NCBI GenBank assembly: GCA_017501355.1
Contig: JAFVXA010000042.1
Span: 1 to 37,638 of the forward strand
Length of the DNA: 37,638 bases
Reading direction: 5' to 3'
Source: Oscillospiraceae bacterium
Lineage (GTDB): Bacteria; Bacillota; Clostridia; Oscillospirales; Oscillospiraceae
A model generated the notes under the pieces. The model was not told the DNA's origin. It saw only the letters and a list, made by a program, of their open reading frames with translations, and made no database searches. Position numbers and translations under genes: made by a program. Below, in pieces: positions 9,662 through 17,224 of this stretch (the stretch's first letter is position 1; each line of letters starts with the position of its first letter).

Positions 9662-10858
9662 TTATTTCGCAGCTTCGCGGCAGATCCATTCGTCACGGTG
9701 CTCCACCGTCAAAAACAGGATCACCGTGCCCGCCAGCGCGATGCCGACACCCGACCAAAGCATCACCCGCAGGCTGAAAAAGTGCAGCAGCTGCCCGCCT
9801 GCGAAGTTGCCAAGGGCACAGCCGAGGGCATAGGACGCGGTGATGCACGCCTGTCCCTTGACCATGTCCGCAGGGGCGACGCGGTGGCTCGCATAGTAGA
9901 GCTGGGTGGGAGACAAAAAGGCGTAGGACGTCGCCTGCAGCAGCTGCAGCAGGTAGATCTCCGCCACGCTTCCCGCCAACAGGAACAGCACCGCCTTGAT
10001 CAGAAAGGAAATACCCGCGATCTTCAGCAGCCACGTATCGGCGATGCGGCGGCGCACCTGATCGAAGCGGATCAGCACCGGCATTTCGATCAGCGTTGCG
10101 ATAAAGAGCGCCACGCCCACACTGCCGCTGTCGCCGCCGAGGGGCTTCACCGTTTCGATGAGGTAGTTCTCCGTCATGGCATGGAACATTGCCAGCAGTG
10201 CCACACCGAACAGGGACGCGCAGTACCAGCGGTAACGGGAGAAGAACACGGGCAGCGAGCAGCACTCCGTCCGCGTCGCCTCCTCTGCCGTGGGGCGCAT
10301 CGCTCCAAGAGAGGGATAGCCCGGCGTTGCCGCAGCGTGCGCAAGCAGCAGCGCCACCGCGAGGGCGATCATCCAGTCCGCACCCCATGCAGCGATCACC
10401 TTGCCGATCACCAGCGCCGCGATGGAGAAGGCAAACGAGCCGATGCCGCGCCCAAGTCCGTAATTGATGCGGCAGCCGCAGTGATTGTAGGCAACGCTGA
10501 TGGCGTTGAGCAGGGGCAGCATGGCATCAAGGAAAAATACGCCCATGAGATAGAGCAGTCCAAACACGAACCGCGGCAGGGGCAGGAGCGGCAGCAGCGC
10601 AAAACAGAGGGCACTGAGCAGTGACATCCCCACGATGAGCTTTTTCAGAATATCGCCGCCCGCGCGGTCTGCCCGCTCCGCCAGAATCGGCTGCATCAGA
10701 CAGGACAGAAGATTGCCGCTTGCCAGCAGCACGCCCACCTGCGAGGCAGGAAAATCCTTTGCCAGCAGGTACGCCGTCGCAAAGCTCATCACGCCCGCAG
10801 CGGCTGCCCAGTACGCCATCTGCTGCAGGGTGTAGCGCAAGGTCAGATCCTTTTTCAT
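9662..10858 (-). CDS. MFS transporter
   Basis: This 398-residue, strongly hydrophobic protein has about 12 predicted helices in two sixes separated by a polar loop near residues 190-205 (PTAEEATRTECC). This is a major facilitator of the LacY/nucleoside-permease-like branch (MFS_1_like). The loop after helix 2 carries AERADRAGGD, a form of the MFS motif A region. The substrate cannot be predicted. It is the last gene of a three-gene operon, its ATG overlapping the stop of the upstream exporter subunit by four bases. This suggests tight co-expression with the threonine/serine exporter pair, and perhaps a related substrate. Confidence 0.88.
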   Translation of the reverse strand: MKKDLTLRYTLQQMAYWAAAAGVMSFATAYLLAKDFPASQVGVLLASGNLLSCLMQPILAERADRAGGDILKKLIVGMSLLSALCFALLPLLPLPRFVFGLLYLMGVFFLDAMLPLLNAISVAYNHCGCRINYGLGRGIGSFAFSIAALVIGKVIAAWGADWMIALAVALLLAHAAATPGYPSLGAMRPTAEEATRTECCSLPVFFSRYRWYCASLFGVALLAMFHAMTENYLIETVKPLGGDSGSVGVALFIATLIEMPVLIRFDQVRRRIADTWLLKIAGISFLIKAVLFLLAGSVAEIYLLQLLQATSYAFLSPTQLYYASHRVAPADMVKGQACITASYALGCALGNFAGGQLLHFFSLRVMLWSGVGIALAGTVILFLTVEHRDEWICREAAK

Positions 10859-11313
10859 GCCTGGTTTCTCCTGCTGCTGAGGGCAGAGCTGAGGAACTTC
10901 GCAACAGCCGCCACCAGCACAATGCCGAGAGACAGCATCGCCGTGAGCGAGAGGGTGCTGAGGGCTTTTTCCGCAAACGCCTGCATATCGCCGCTGAGGG
11001 CATAGTCCGCAGAGTAATACAGTCCGCCGCCCGGCACCAGCGGAACCAGAGACAGAATACCAAAGGTACCCGCCGGGGTCTTGCAGACGCGGGCAAGCAC
11101 CTCGGCATAGATGGAAATAATCACCGAGACAATGAAGTACCGGGCGGGCTCACTTTCGATCCGCAGCCCCAGCAGCAGGAACAGCGCCCACGCCGCCATG
11201 CCGCCCAAGCTTGCCAGCAGCAGCTTTTTCCCCCGGCTTCTGAACAGCATACCAAAGCCCATGGTGCCAAAGAACGCCATGATGACCTGCAGCAGTGCAT
11301 CAGAAAAACTCAC
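10855..11313 (-). CDS. threonine/serine exporter family, small subunit (YjjB-type)
   Basis: This 152-residue protein matches the small half of the split ThrE exporter. It has four to five hydrophobic helices, the FGMLFRSRGKKLLLASLGGM segment after helix 1 and the conserved PLVPGGGLYY motif. In Corynebacterium ThrE both halves are one protein; in many Firmicutes they are two adjacent genes, as here. The start is GTG (11311-11313), preceded by GGGAGGTG and overlapping the stop of the large subunit as GTGA. The 3' end overlaps the MFS gene. Expected role: export of threonine, serine or similar small compounds. Family membership is firm; substrate is inferred. Confidence 0.92.
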   Translation of the reverse strand: MSFSDALLQVIMAFFGTMGFGMLFRSRGKKLLLASLGGMAAWALFLLLGLRIESEPARYFIVSVIISIYAEVLARVCKTPAGTFGILSLVPLVPGGGLYYSADYALSGDMQAFAEKALSTLSLTAMLSLGIVLVAAVAKFLSSALSSRRNQA

Positions 11314-12071
11314 AGCAGCGCACCTCCCGTCAAAACGCCTGCCAGCACATAGCCTGCGGCAATGGCAAAGGCGACCAGCACCGCTTCGATCAGACGAAGG
11401 GCACCGGAAATACTATCCCCCGTAAAGAGGTCACGCAGGGCGTTGGTAAAACCGCAGCCCGGCACAAGGGTCATCAGAATGCCGATGATGATCTCATCCA
11501 CGCTGCTGACGAGCTTCATCCGCCAAAAGACAAAGGTCAGCAGCGTCACGAGGAAGGCGCACAAAAAGCGATCCAGCAGGCGGTTCGCCCGCAGCTTTTC
11601 CAGCTGCCGCGTGCATACGCCCACGCCCACGCCCATCAGCAGCGCCATCACGATCTCCTCCACCCCTCTCGCGCCGAAAAACACGCTGAAGGAGCTTGCG
11701 ATCAAGCCGTGCGCAAAGGCGATCTCATTGTCGCTGTATTCCTTCATGGAAAGGATCTTTTCCACTTCCGCTTCCACGATCTCCACTGCGGGCGCTTCCG
11801 CCGTGAGCCTGCGGACGAGGGCGTTGAGCCGATCCACCCGCTCCACATGGTTACCGATGCTGCGGATGCGGCAGGAGTAGTTCTTGATCACATACTCCTC
11901 ACACTCCACCGAAACCATGATGTTGGAGGTGATGGCAAAGACGTTCACTTCTTTCGCACCGTAGGCACGCAGCACACGCTCAAGGCTTTCCTCCACGCGG
12001 TAGATCTCCGCGCCGGATTCCACCATCAGTCGCCCGATGCGCATGATGCAGCTGAGCAGGCGGTTATTCAT
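11310..12071 (-). CDS. threonine/serine exporter family, large subunit (YjjP-type)
   Basis: This 253-residue protein is the large half of a split ThrE-type exporter. A soluble N-terminal domain (about residues 1-115) starts with RIGRLMVESGAEIYRVEES, the signature of YjjP/ThrE N-termini, and contains ITSNIMVS; this domain is thought to hold a hydrolase-like fold. About five helices follow, with the conserved LVPGCGFTNALRDLFTGD near residue 205. I prefer the second ATG (12069-12071), which stands seven bases after AAGGAG; the first ATG, six bases upstream, is too close to that site. No good promoter lies between it and the tRNA-Ser terminator, so transcription may come partly from the tRNA promoter. 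Confidence 0.93.
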   Translation of the reverse strand: MNNRLLSCIMRIGRLMVESGAEIYRVEESLERVLRAYGAKEVNVFAITSNIMVSVECEEYVIKNYSCRIRSIGNHVERVDRLNALVRRLTAEAPAVEIVEAEVEKILSMKEYSDNEIAFAHGLIASSFSVFFGARGVEEIVMALLMGVGVGVCTRQLEKLRANRLLDRFLCAFLVTLLTFVFWRMKLVSSVDEIIIGILMTLVPGCGFTNALRDLFTGDSISGALRLIEAVLVAFAIAAGYVLAGVLTGGALL

Positions 12072-12112
12072 GGGCATTCTCCTTTCCCGGATATTTGTTC
12101 TGAAAATTCAGG

Positions 12113-12148
12113 CAAAAACGAAATCCTGCCGAAAAATCGACAGGATTT
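12113..12148 (-). terminator. tRNA-Ser terminator
   Basis: An 11-bp stem (12121-12131 with 12138-12148, one G-U) is followed on the minus strand by CGTTTTTG. It lies five bases after the tRNA. Because the exporter operon begins just beyond it, it could act as a partial terminator. Confidence 0.85.
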
Positions 12149-12153
12149 CTTTC

Positions 12154-12245
12154 TGGCGGAGCAGGAGGGATTTGAACCCTCGGTACCCTTATGGGGTACA
12201 CACGATTTCCAGTCGTGCTCGTTATGACCACTTCGATACTGCTCC
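12154..12245 (-). tRNA. tRNA-Ser (anticodon GGA)
   Basis: A class II tRNA of 92 bases. The acceptor GGAGCAG/CTGCTCC is perfect. The anticodon stem CACGA/TCGTG holds loop CTGGAAA (anticodon GGA at 12208-12210). A long variable arm GTACCC/GGGTAC and the T arm GAGGG-TTCAAAT-CCCTC follow, with discriminator G and encoded CCA. It reads UCC and UCU. Confidence 0.97.
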
Positions 12246-12279
12246 GTATTTGATTGTTGCCGAGTCAACAGCAAAAGTT

Positions 12280-12307
12280 ATTATAGCAGGTTTTTTCCAC
12301 TCGTCAA
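12280..12307 (-). promoter_or_regulatory. tRNA-Ser promoter
   Basis: The -35 TTGACG (12302-12307) and a perfect -10 TATAAT (12280-12285) have a 16-base spacer. Confidence 0.85.
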
Positions 12308-12351
12308 GAGCATTTTTCAAAATCTTTGTCTTTTTTTGCAAATTTTTATGG

Positions 12352-12387
12352 GGCAGAGGCGAAAACAGCTCCTTTTTCACCTCTGCC
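12352..12387 (-). other. hairpin after the small membrane protein gene
   Basis: 14-base arms 12352-12365 and 12374-12387 pair with one G-U on the minus strand. It follows the gene at 12396-12578 by eight bases. No T-tract follows (CCCATAAAAATTT), so it is a poor intrinsic terminator and may rather protect the 3' end. Confidence 0.5.
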
Positions 12388-12395
12388 GCCTCCGC

Positions 12396-12578
12396 TTACA
12401 TATTCAAAATGGACTGGATCCCATCCATGGCATCTTCCATGATGCCTTCAATGTCCTGCATGGTGTGCTTCATCTGCTTCTTGACGCAGGCGGTGCGCTT
12501 GGTAGGCATCAGCATCACCACTGCCGCACCCGCCACCATGCCGATGGCAATTCCGCTGAGCATATCACAGCATTTCAT
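12396..12578 (-). CDS. small single-helix membrane protein, YtxH-like
   Basis: This 60-residue protein has one hydrophobic helix at about residues 7-25 (SGIAIGMVAGAAVVMLM), then a basic stretch and an amphipathic acidic helix with MQDIEGIMEDAMDGIQSI. The pattern resembles YtxH-like or DUF3918-type small membrane proteins, which are short and poorly conserved. The start ATG at 12576-12578 has an unusually strong site, GGGAGGGAGAG, which supports a real gene. It is divergent from the phosphatase-GNAT gene. Function is unknown. Confidence 0.75.
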   Translation of the reverse strand: MKCCDMLSGIAIGMVAGAAVVMLMPTKRTACVKKQMKHTMQDIEGIMEDAMDGIQSILNM

Positions 12579-12639
12579 TTCTCTCCCTCCCTTCTGTGAT
12601 AGTATGGCTCACAACGGGGCAAAAAAGCACGAATTGGAT

Positions 12640-12668
12640 TTGCCAAATAAGCGAAATGATATTATAAT
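12640..12668 (+). promoter_or_regulatory. promoter of the phosphatase-GNAT gene
   Basis: The -35 TTGCCA (12640-12645) and a perfect -10 TATAAT (12663-12668) have a 17-base spacer, 36 bases before the GTG start. It probably drives ygiQ and hemW as well, since no terminator is seen between them. Confidence 0.85.
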
Positions 12669-12703
12669 AAATGAGTTAATGATTTTTTGAAGGAGGACTC
12701 GCT

Positions 12704-13747
12704 GTGACAAAGATTTATCTGGTGCGCCACGCCGAAGCGGAGGGCAATCTTTTCCGCCGCGCGCAGGGGCAGTTTGACGGCATGATCACCGCGCTGGGCT
12801 ATCGGCAGATCGAGCAGCTGCGCCGCCGCTTCCTTTCCATTCCCATCGAAGCGGTCTACGTCAGCGATCTGCGCCGCACCCAAATCACCTCCTCCGCCAT
12901 CTGGCAGCCCAAGGGGCTTGTCCCCATTCTCTCATCCCGCCTGCGGGAGTTCGGTCTTGGCTGCTGGGAGAATACCCCGTGGACCGAGTGGGCAGCGCAG
13001 GACAACGATTCTCTGCTGCGCTTCAACGCCCTTGACCATTTCTCCGCCGAGGGCAGCGAGACTCCCGAACAGGTGCGCGAGCGCATCACCACGGAGTTCT
13101 GGCGCATTGCCAAAGAAAACGAGGGCAGAACCATCGCCATCGTCAGCCACGGCATGGCACTGCGCATCCTCATGGGCGCACTGGAAGGGCTTTCCTTTGC
13201 CGAAATGCGCACCGCTCCCCACGGCGACAATACCGCCGTCTCCCTTGTGGAGGTGGAGGGTACAAGCGCCCGCATTGTCTTTCGCGATGACAACAGCCAT
13301 CTCGGGGAGCTCTCCACCTTTGCCAAACAGGCATGGTGGCGAAACGACACCAACGCCCCTGACCCCGCCCTGCGCTTCCGCTCTCTTGGCGGGGACAATG
13401 AATGTGACCTCGCCGCTGTATTGGATGCCGCCCGGGAAGAGGGTCTGTCCCCCGCCCCGGATACCGCAGCACACACTGACACGCTTCGCCTTGCCTACTG
13501 GCAGGATGAGGTGGCAGGCGTGGTCATCCCCAGGTCGGAGGACTGCTGGTTCTACCTGCTGCCCCACCTTCGCGGCAAGCGGCAGGGCATTCAGCTCATC
13601 GGCGAGGGCATCGCGGTACTGCGCCGCCTCGGCTGCGACACCATACGCTGCAACTGCATTTCCCACAGTGTCGCCCTCTATCTGGCACACTACGGTTTCG
13701 ACCGCGATGGCTTGACTTGCAGTCTCAAAATTGATTTCAGCTTGTAA
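12704..13747 (+). CDS. histidine phosphatase fused to a GNAT-like domain
   Basis: Residues 1-190 of this 347-residue protein are a histidine phosphatase (phosphoglycerate-mutase-like). The catalytic motif LVRHAEAEGN has the nucleophile His9, Arg60 is in LRRTQ, an acidic segment FGLGCWE follows, and the second His is in VSHGMA (about 149). The C-terminal 140 residues look like a GNAT acetyltransferase: a CoA-loop-like RGKRQGIQLIGEG near 290 (R-x-x-G-x-G form, with an altered spacing), then ALYLAHYGFDRDG, the usual N-x-x-A-x-x-x-Y-x-x-x-GF ending. The start codon is GTG with AAGGAGG seven bases upstream. It is probably cytoplasmic. Neither substrate is known. The two domains may act on one metabolite or the C-terminal one may be a sensor. 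Confidence 0.85.
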   Translation: MTKIYLVRHAEAEGNLFRRAQGQFDGMITALGYRQIEQLRRRFLSIPIEAVYVSDLRRTQITSSAIWQPKGLVPILSSRLREFGLGCWENTPWTEWAAQDNDSLLRFNALDHFSAEGSETPEQVRERITTEFWRIAKENEGRTIAIVSHGMALRILMGALEGLSFAEMRTAPHGDNTAVSLVEVEGTSARIVFRDDNSHLGELSTFAKQAWWRNDTNAPDPALRFRSLGGDNECDLAAVLDAAREEGLSPAPDTAAHTDTLRLAYWQDEVAGVVIPRSEDCWFYLLPHLRGKRQGIQLIGEGIAVLRRLGCDTIRCNCISHSVALYLAHYGFDRDGLTCSLKIDFSL

Positions 13748-13794
13748 TATCTTTTGTACATATAACACTTTGTATTCAAAACAGGGAGTATTTT

Positions 13795-15891
13795 ATGGAA
13801 TTTAAGCAATACCTTCCCGTCAGCCGCGAGGAAATGGTGGAACGCGGCTGGTACTATTATGACTTTCTGGTGGTGACTGCGGATGCCTATGTGGACCATC
13901 CCAGCTTCGGCACCACCATCATCGCCCGCCTGTTGGAGAGCGAGGGCTATCGCGTAGCACTCCTTGCCCAGCCCAAGTGGAAGGACACGGGGGATTTTCT
14001 TGCCATGGGCAAGCCCCGCTACGGCGTGTTCATCGGCGGCGGCAACATTGACTCCATGGTTGCCCACTACACCGCAGCCAAGAAGCGCCGCAGTGAGGAC
14101 TCCTACAGTCCCGGCGGGCGCATAGGTCTGCGCCCCGACCGCCCCACCATCGTCTATGCCAACCTTTCCCGTCAGGCGTTCCCCGACACGCCCATCATCA
14201 TCGGCGGTCTCGAAGCGTCTTTGCGCCGTTATGCCCATTATGACTACTGGGACAACAAGGTGCGCCGCGGCATCCTCTTCGATGCCCCCGCAGACCTGCT
14301 GACCTACGGCATGGGCGAGCGCGCCACCTGTGAGATCGCCCGCCGCCTTGCCAAGGGCGAAAAGGTGGAGACCATCCGAAACGTCCGCGGCACAGCGTTC
14401 GTGACGAAGGACAAGGATGCCTGCGCCTACAAGGATGCCGTCGAGTGCCCTTCCTTTGAGAGCGTCTGCGCGGATAAGATGGAGTACGCCATCGCCACCC
14501 GCCTTGAATACGAGGAGCATGACCCCATCCGTGGTCACGCCCTGCTGCAGCGCCACGGCAAGGAGTATCTGGTGGTCAATCCTCCCCAGATGCCCCTCAC
14601 CACCGCCGAGCTGGACCGTGTGGCAGAGCTGCCCTATATGCGGGAAGTCCATCCCATGTACGATGCCCTCGGCGGTGTCGCCGCCATTGAGGAGGTTCGC
14701 TTCTCCGTCACCCACAACCGAGGCTGCTTCGGCGGCTGCAACTTCTGCTCCCTCGCCTTCCATCAGGGTCGCATGATCACCTGCCGCTCTCAGGAATCTG
14801 TCATCCGCGAGGTGGAAGCCTTCACCCACGACCCCAAGTTCAAGGGCTATGTCCACGACGTAGGCGGTCCCACTGCCAACTTCCGCCATACCAGCTGCGA
14901 AAAGCAGAAGAAATACGGTATGTGCAAGGACCGCAACTGTCTCTCCCCCACCCCCTGCAAGAATATTGATGCCGACCACAGCGATTATCTGCAGCTGCTG
15001 CGCCGTCTGCGCGCCATTCCCGGTGTGAAGAAGGTCTTTATCCGCAGCGGCATCCGCTATGACTATATGCTGGAGGACAAGAAGGGCGAGTTTTTTACAG
15101 AACTGGTGAAGTATCATATCAGCGGTCAGCTGAAGGTCGCCCCCGAGCATTGCGTGGACGGCGTACTGGACTACATGGGCAAGCCCCACTTCGATGTGTT
15201 TGAAAAGTTCTGGGCGTAATATCGCCGCATCAACGAGAAGAACCAGAAGGAGCAATACCTTGTCCCCTATCTGATGAGCTCTCACCCCGGCTCCACCCTG
15301 CAGGATGCGGTGGCGCTCGCAGAGTTCCTCCACAGCAACGGTCGCCAGCCTGAGCAGGTGCAGGACTTCTATCCCACTCCCGGCACGCTTTCCACCTGTA
15401 TGTACTATACGGGCATTGACCCCCGCAGCATGGAGCCTGTCTATGTCGCAAAGGATCCCCACGAAAAGGCGCTGCAGCGCGCCCTGCTGCAGTGGCGCCG
15501 TCCGGAGCTGCGCCGCCTTGTGACGGAAGCTCTCTACAAGGCGCACCGGGAGGATCTCATCGGCTACGGCAAGAACTGTCTCATCCGCCCCCTCTCCAGT
15601 TATAAAAAGGAGACCCCCGCAGCGGATGGCAAGAAAGCCCCCCGCAGCGGCAAGGCAGTCAAGCCTGCGGAAAAGTCCTCTGCCAAATCTCCCGCCAAGA
15701 GCGGCAGGACCGCCGAAAAGCCCCTCCGCACCAAAGATGCAAAAACGCCTGTGAAGCCCTCCAAGGGCAAGGAGCTTGCTCCCGCCCGGGGCGCAAAGCC
15801 CGACGGCGGCAGACGGGGCGAAAACAGCGGCAGAAAAGCGCCCATGAGCGCCGCCAAGAAAGCACGCTTTCAGAAAAAGCGTGGCAAGTGA
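13795..15891 (+). pseudogene. ygiQ: ygiQ, radical SAM protein interrupted by an in-frame TAA
   Basis: The reading frame encodes a YgiQ-type (UPF0313) radical SAM protein. It starts well (ATG 13795, GGGAG upstream) and contains the cluster motif RGCFGGCNFC (CxxxCxxC, about residue 310). Codon 475 (15217-15219) is TAA. The same frame then runs on without other stops to 15891 as [20 protein letters not shown] and [12 protein letters not shown], the normal continuation in this family. The stop stands where relatives have a coding residue, probably Lys (AAA to TAA is one change). It ends in a Lys/Ala/Pro-rich basic tail (from about residue 602). If the stop is real, the product loses about 220 residues; ATG 15274 could restart a fragment. 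Sequencing error, recent mutation or readthrough cannot be told apart. Confidence 0.88.
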
Positions 15892-15934
15892 TCTCCTGCC
15901 CCGCTGCCCCATCCCAACCATGTGAGGTAGACCA

Positions 15935-17131
15935 ATGAAAAAAGATCTGCGCCCGCTGGGGCTGTACATTCATATCCCCTTCTGCCGCTGCAAGTGCGCC
16001 TACTGCGACTTCTATTCCCTGCCGGGGCAGGACGAAAGCCGCATGGATGCCTATCTCGATGCACTCACGCAGCATCTCAGGGAGGTTGCTCCCCGCGCTG
16101 CCGCCTACGAGGTGGACACTGTGTATTTTGGCGGCGGCACCCCCAGCATCTTCGGCGTGGAGCGCCTGAAAAAGCTGCTGAAAACCGTCCGCAAGAGCTA
16201 TCGTCTCTCTAAACACGCGGAGGTCACCCTGGAAGCAAATCCCGAAAGCGCCCGTGATGTGAAGGCGCTGAAATCCCTTCGCCGCGCAGGCTTCAACCGC
16301 ATCTCCCTCGGCGTACAGTCCATGGATGATGAGATGCTGCGGCAGCTCGGTCGTGTCCACAGCGCAGAGGATGTCCGCGCTGCGGTACAGGCGATCCGTA
16401 AGGCAGGCATCCAGAATCTCAGCCTCGACCTGATGTATGCCCTGCCGGGGCAGACCATAGAACACTGGCAGCAGACTCTCGTGGACACCATCGCCCTGCA
16501 GCCGGAGCATCTGTCCTGCTACGCGCTGAAAATCGAGGAGGGCACCCCCTTTGCCGCACGGCAGGACTCTCTCGACCTTGCGGACGACGACACGCAGGCA
16601 GATATGTATCTCACCGCCGTCAAGACCCTTGCGCAGGCAGGCTATGCCCAGTATGAGATCTCCAATTTCAGCCGTGAGGGATTCCACTCCCGTCACAACG
16701 CAAAATACTGGCAGCTGCAGGAATACGCAGGCTTTGGCTGCGGCGCTCATTCCGACTTCGGCGATGTGCGCTACGCCTACGAGCGGGATCTCGAAAGCTA
16801 TCTTCGCGGCGAGCTCCGCCTTTCGGAATCCAACCACATCCCCGCCCGGGAACGCACCACCGAATATCTCATGCTGGGACTTCGCACCGTGCGCGGCATC
16901 AGCAAGGGGGAGTTTGAGTCCATCTCCCGCTTCCCCTTCTCCTGCATCGAGCCCGTCCTGCTGCGCTGCCGCGACGCGGGCTACGCCGTGGAGGAAAACG
17001 GGCGCTGGCACCTCACCCCCGAAGGCTTCCTCGTCTCCAACGCCATCATAGGCGAGGTGACGGACGCCGCTCTCAGCGAACAGCGCCGCCGCGCCGATGC
17101 CATTGCCCGGGGCTCTTTCTGCCCGGTGTAA
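15935..17131 (+). CDS. hemW: HemW-type radical SAM heme chaperone
   Basis: This 398-residue protein belongs to the radical SAM family of HemW (formerly misnamed oxygen-independent coproporphyrinogen oxidase). Residues 8-26 read GLYIHIPFCRCKCAYCDFY with the CxxxCxxC cluster motif; YFGGGTPS, the segment EVTLEANPES, GVQSM and the SLDLMYALPGQT segment follow in family order. The C-terminal HemN-like domain contains EISNFSREGFHSRHNAKYW and TEYLMLGLRT. HemW binds heme and delivers it to respiratory proteins. The cluster motif lacks the extra Cys of HemN (CxxxCxxC-x-C; the residue after CAYC-D is Phe), as in HemW. Start ATG 15935 follows GAGGT. It lies 43 bases after ygiQ in the same transcript. Confidence 0.95.
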   Translation: MKKDLRPLGLYIHIPFCRCKCAYCDFYSLPGQDESRMDAYLDALTQHLREVAPRAAAYEVDTVYFGGGTPSIFGVERLKKLLKTVRKSYRLSKHAEVTLEANPESARDVKALKSLRRAGFNRISLGVQSMDDEMLRQLGRVHSAEDVRAAVQAIRKAGIQNLSLDLMYALPGQTIEHWQQTLVDTIALQPEHLSCYALKIEEGTPFAARQDSLDLADDDTQADMYLTAVKTLAQAGYAQYEISNFSREGFHSRHNAKYWQLQEYAGFGCGAHSDFGDVRYAYERDLESYLRGELRLSESNHIPARERTTEYLMLGLRTVRGISKGEFESISRFPFSCIEPVLLRCRDAGYAVEENGRWHLTPEGFLVSNAIIGEVTDAALSEQRRRADAIARGSFCPV

Positions 17132-17142
17132 GAGTTTACCTG

Positions 17143-17171
17143 TTTACCCCGTCTTTCCCCTGTGCTACAAT
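17143..17171 (+). promoter_or_regulatory. promoter of the SLH protein gene
   Basis: A possible -35 TTTACC (17143-17148) and a -10 TACAAT (17166-17171) have a 17-base spacer, about 55 bases before the start. Confidence 0.55.
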
Positions 17172-17224
17172 AGTCCTCGACTTTTGTATCTGACGCACCC
17201 GTTCCCATCTTTAGGAGGTATCCC

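Noticed and set aside
15217-15219. Recoding of TAA in ygiQ as an amino acid
   Set aside because: Known recoding of stop codons to pyrrolysine or selenocysteine uses TAG or TGA, and TAA ends other genes in the window normally. A point mutation or base error is simpler.
13690-15969. Open frame of about 760 codons on the minus strand opposite ygiQ
   Set aside because: The plus-strand frame has the radical SAM motif and family sequence; the minus frame has none and no ribosome-binding site. It does not explain the TAA in ygiQ.
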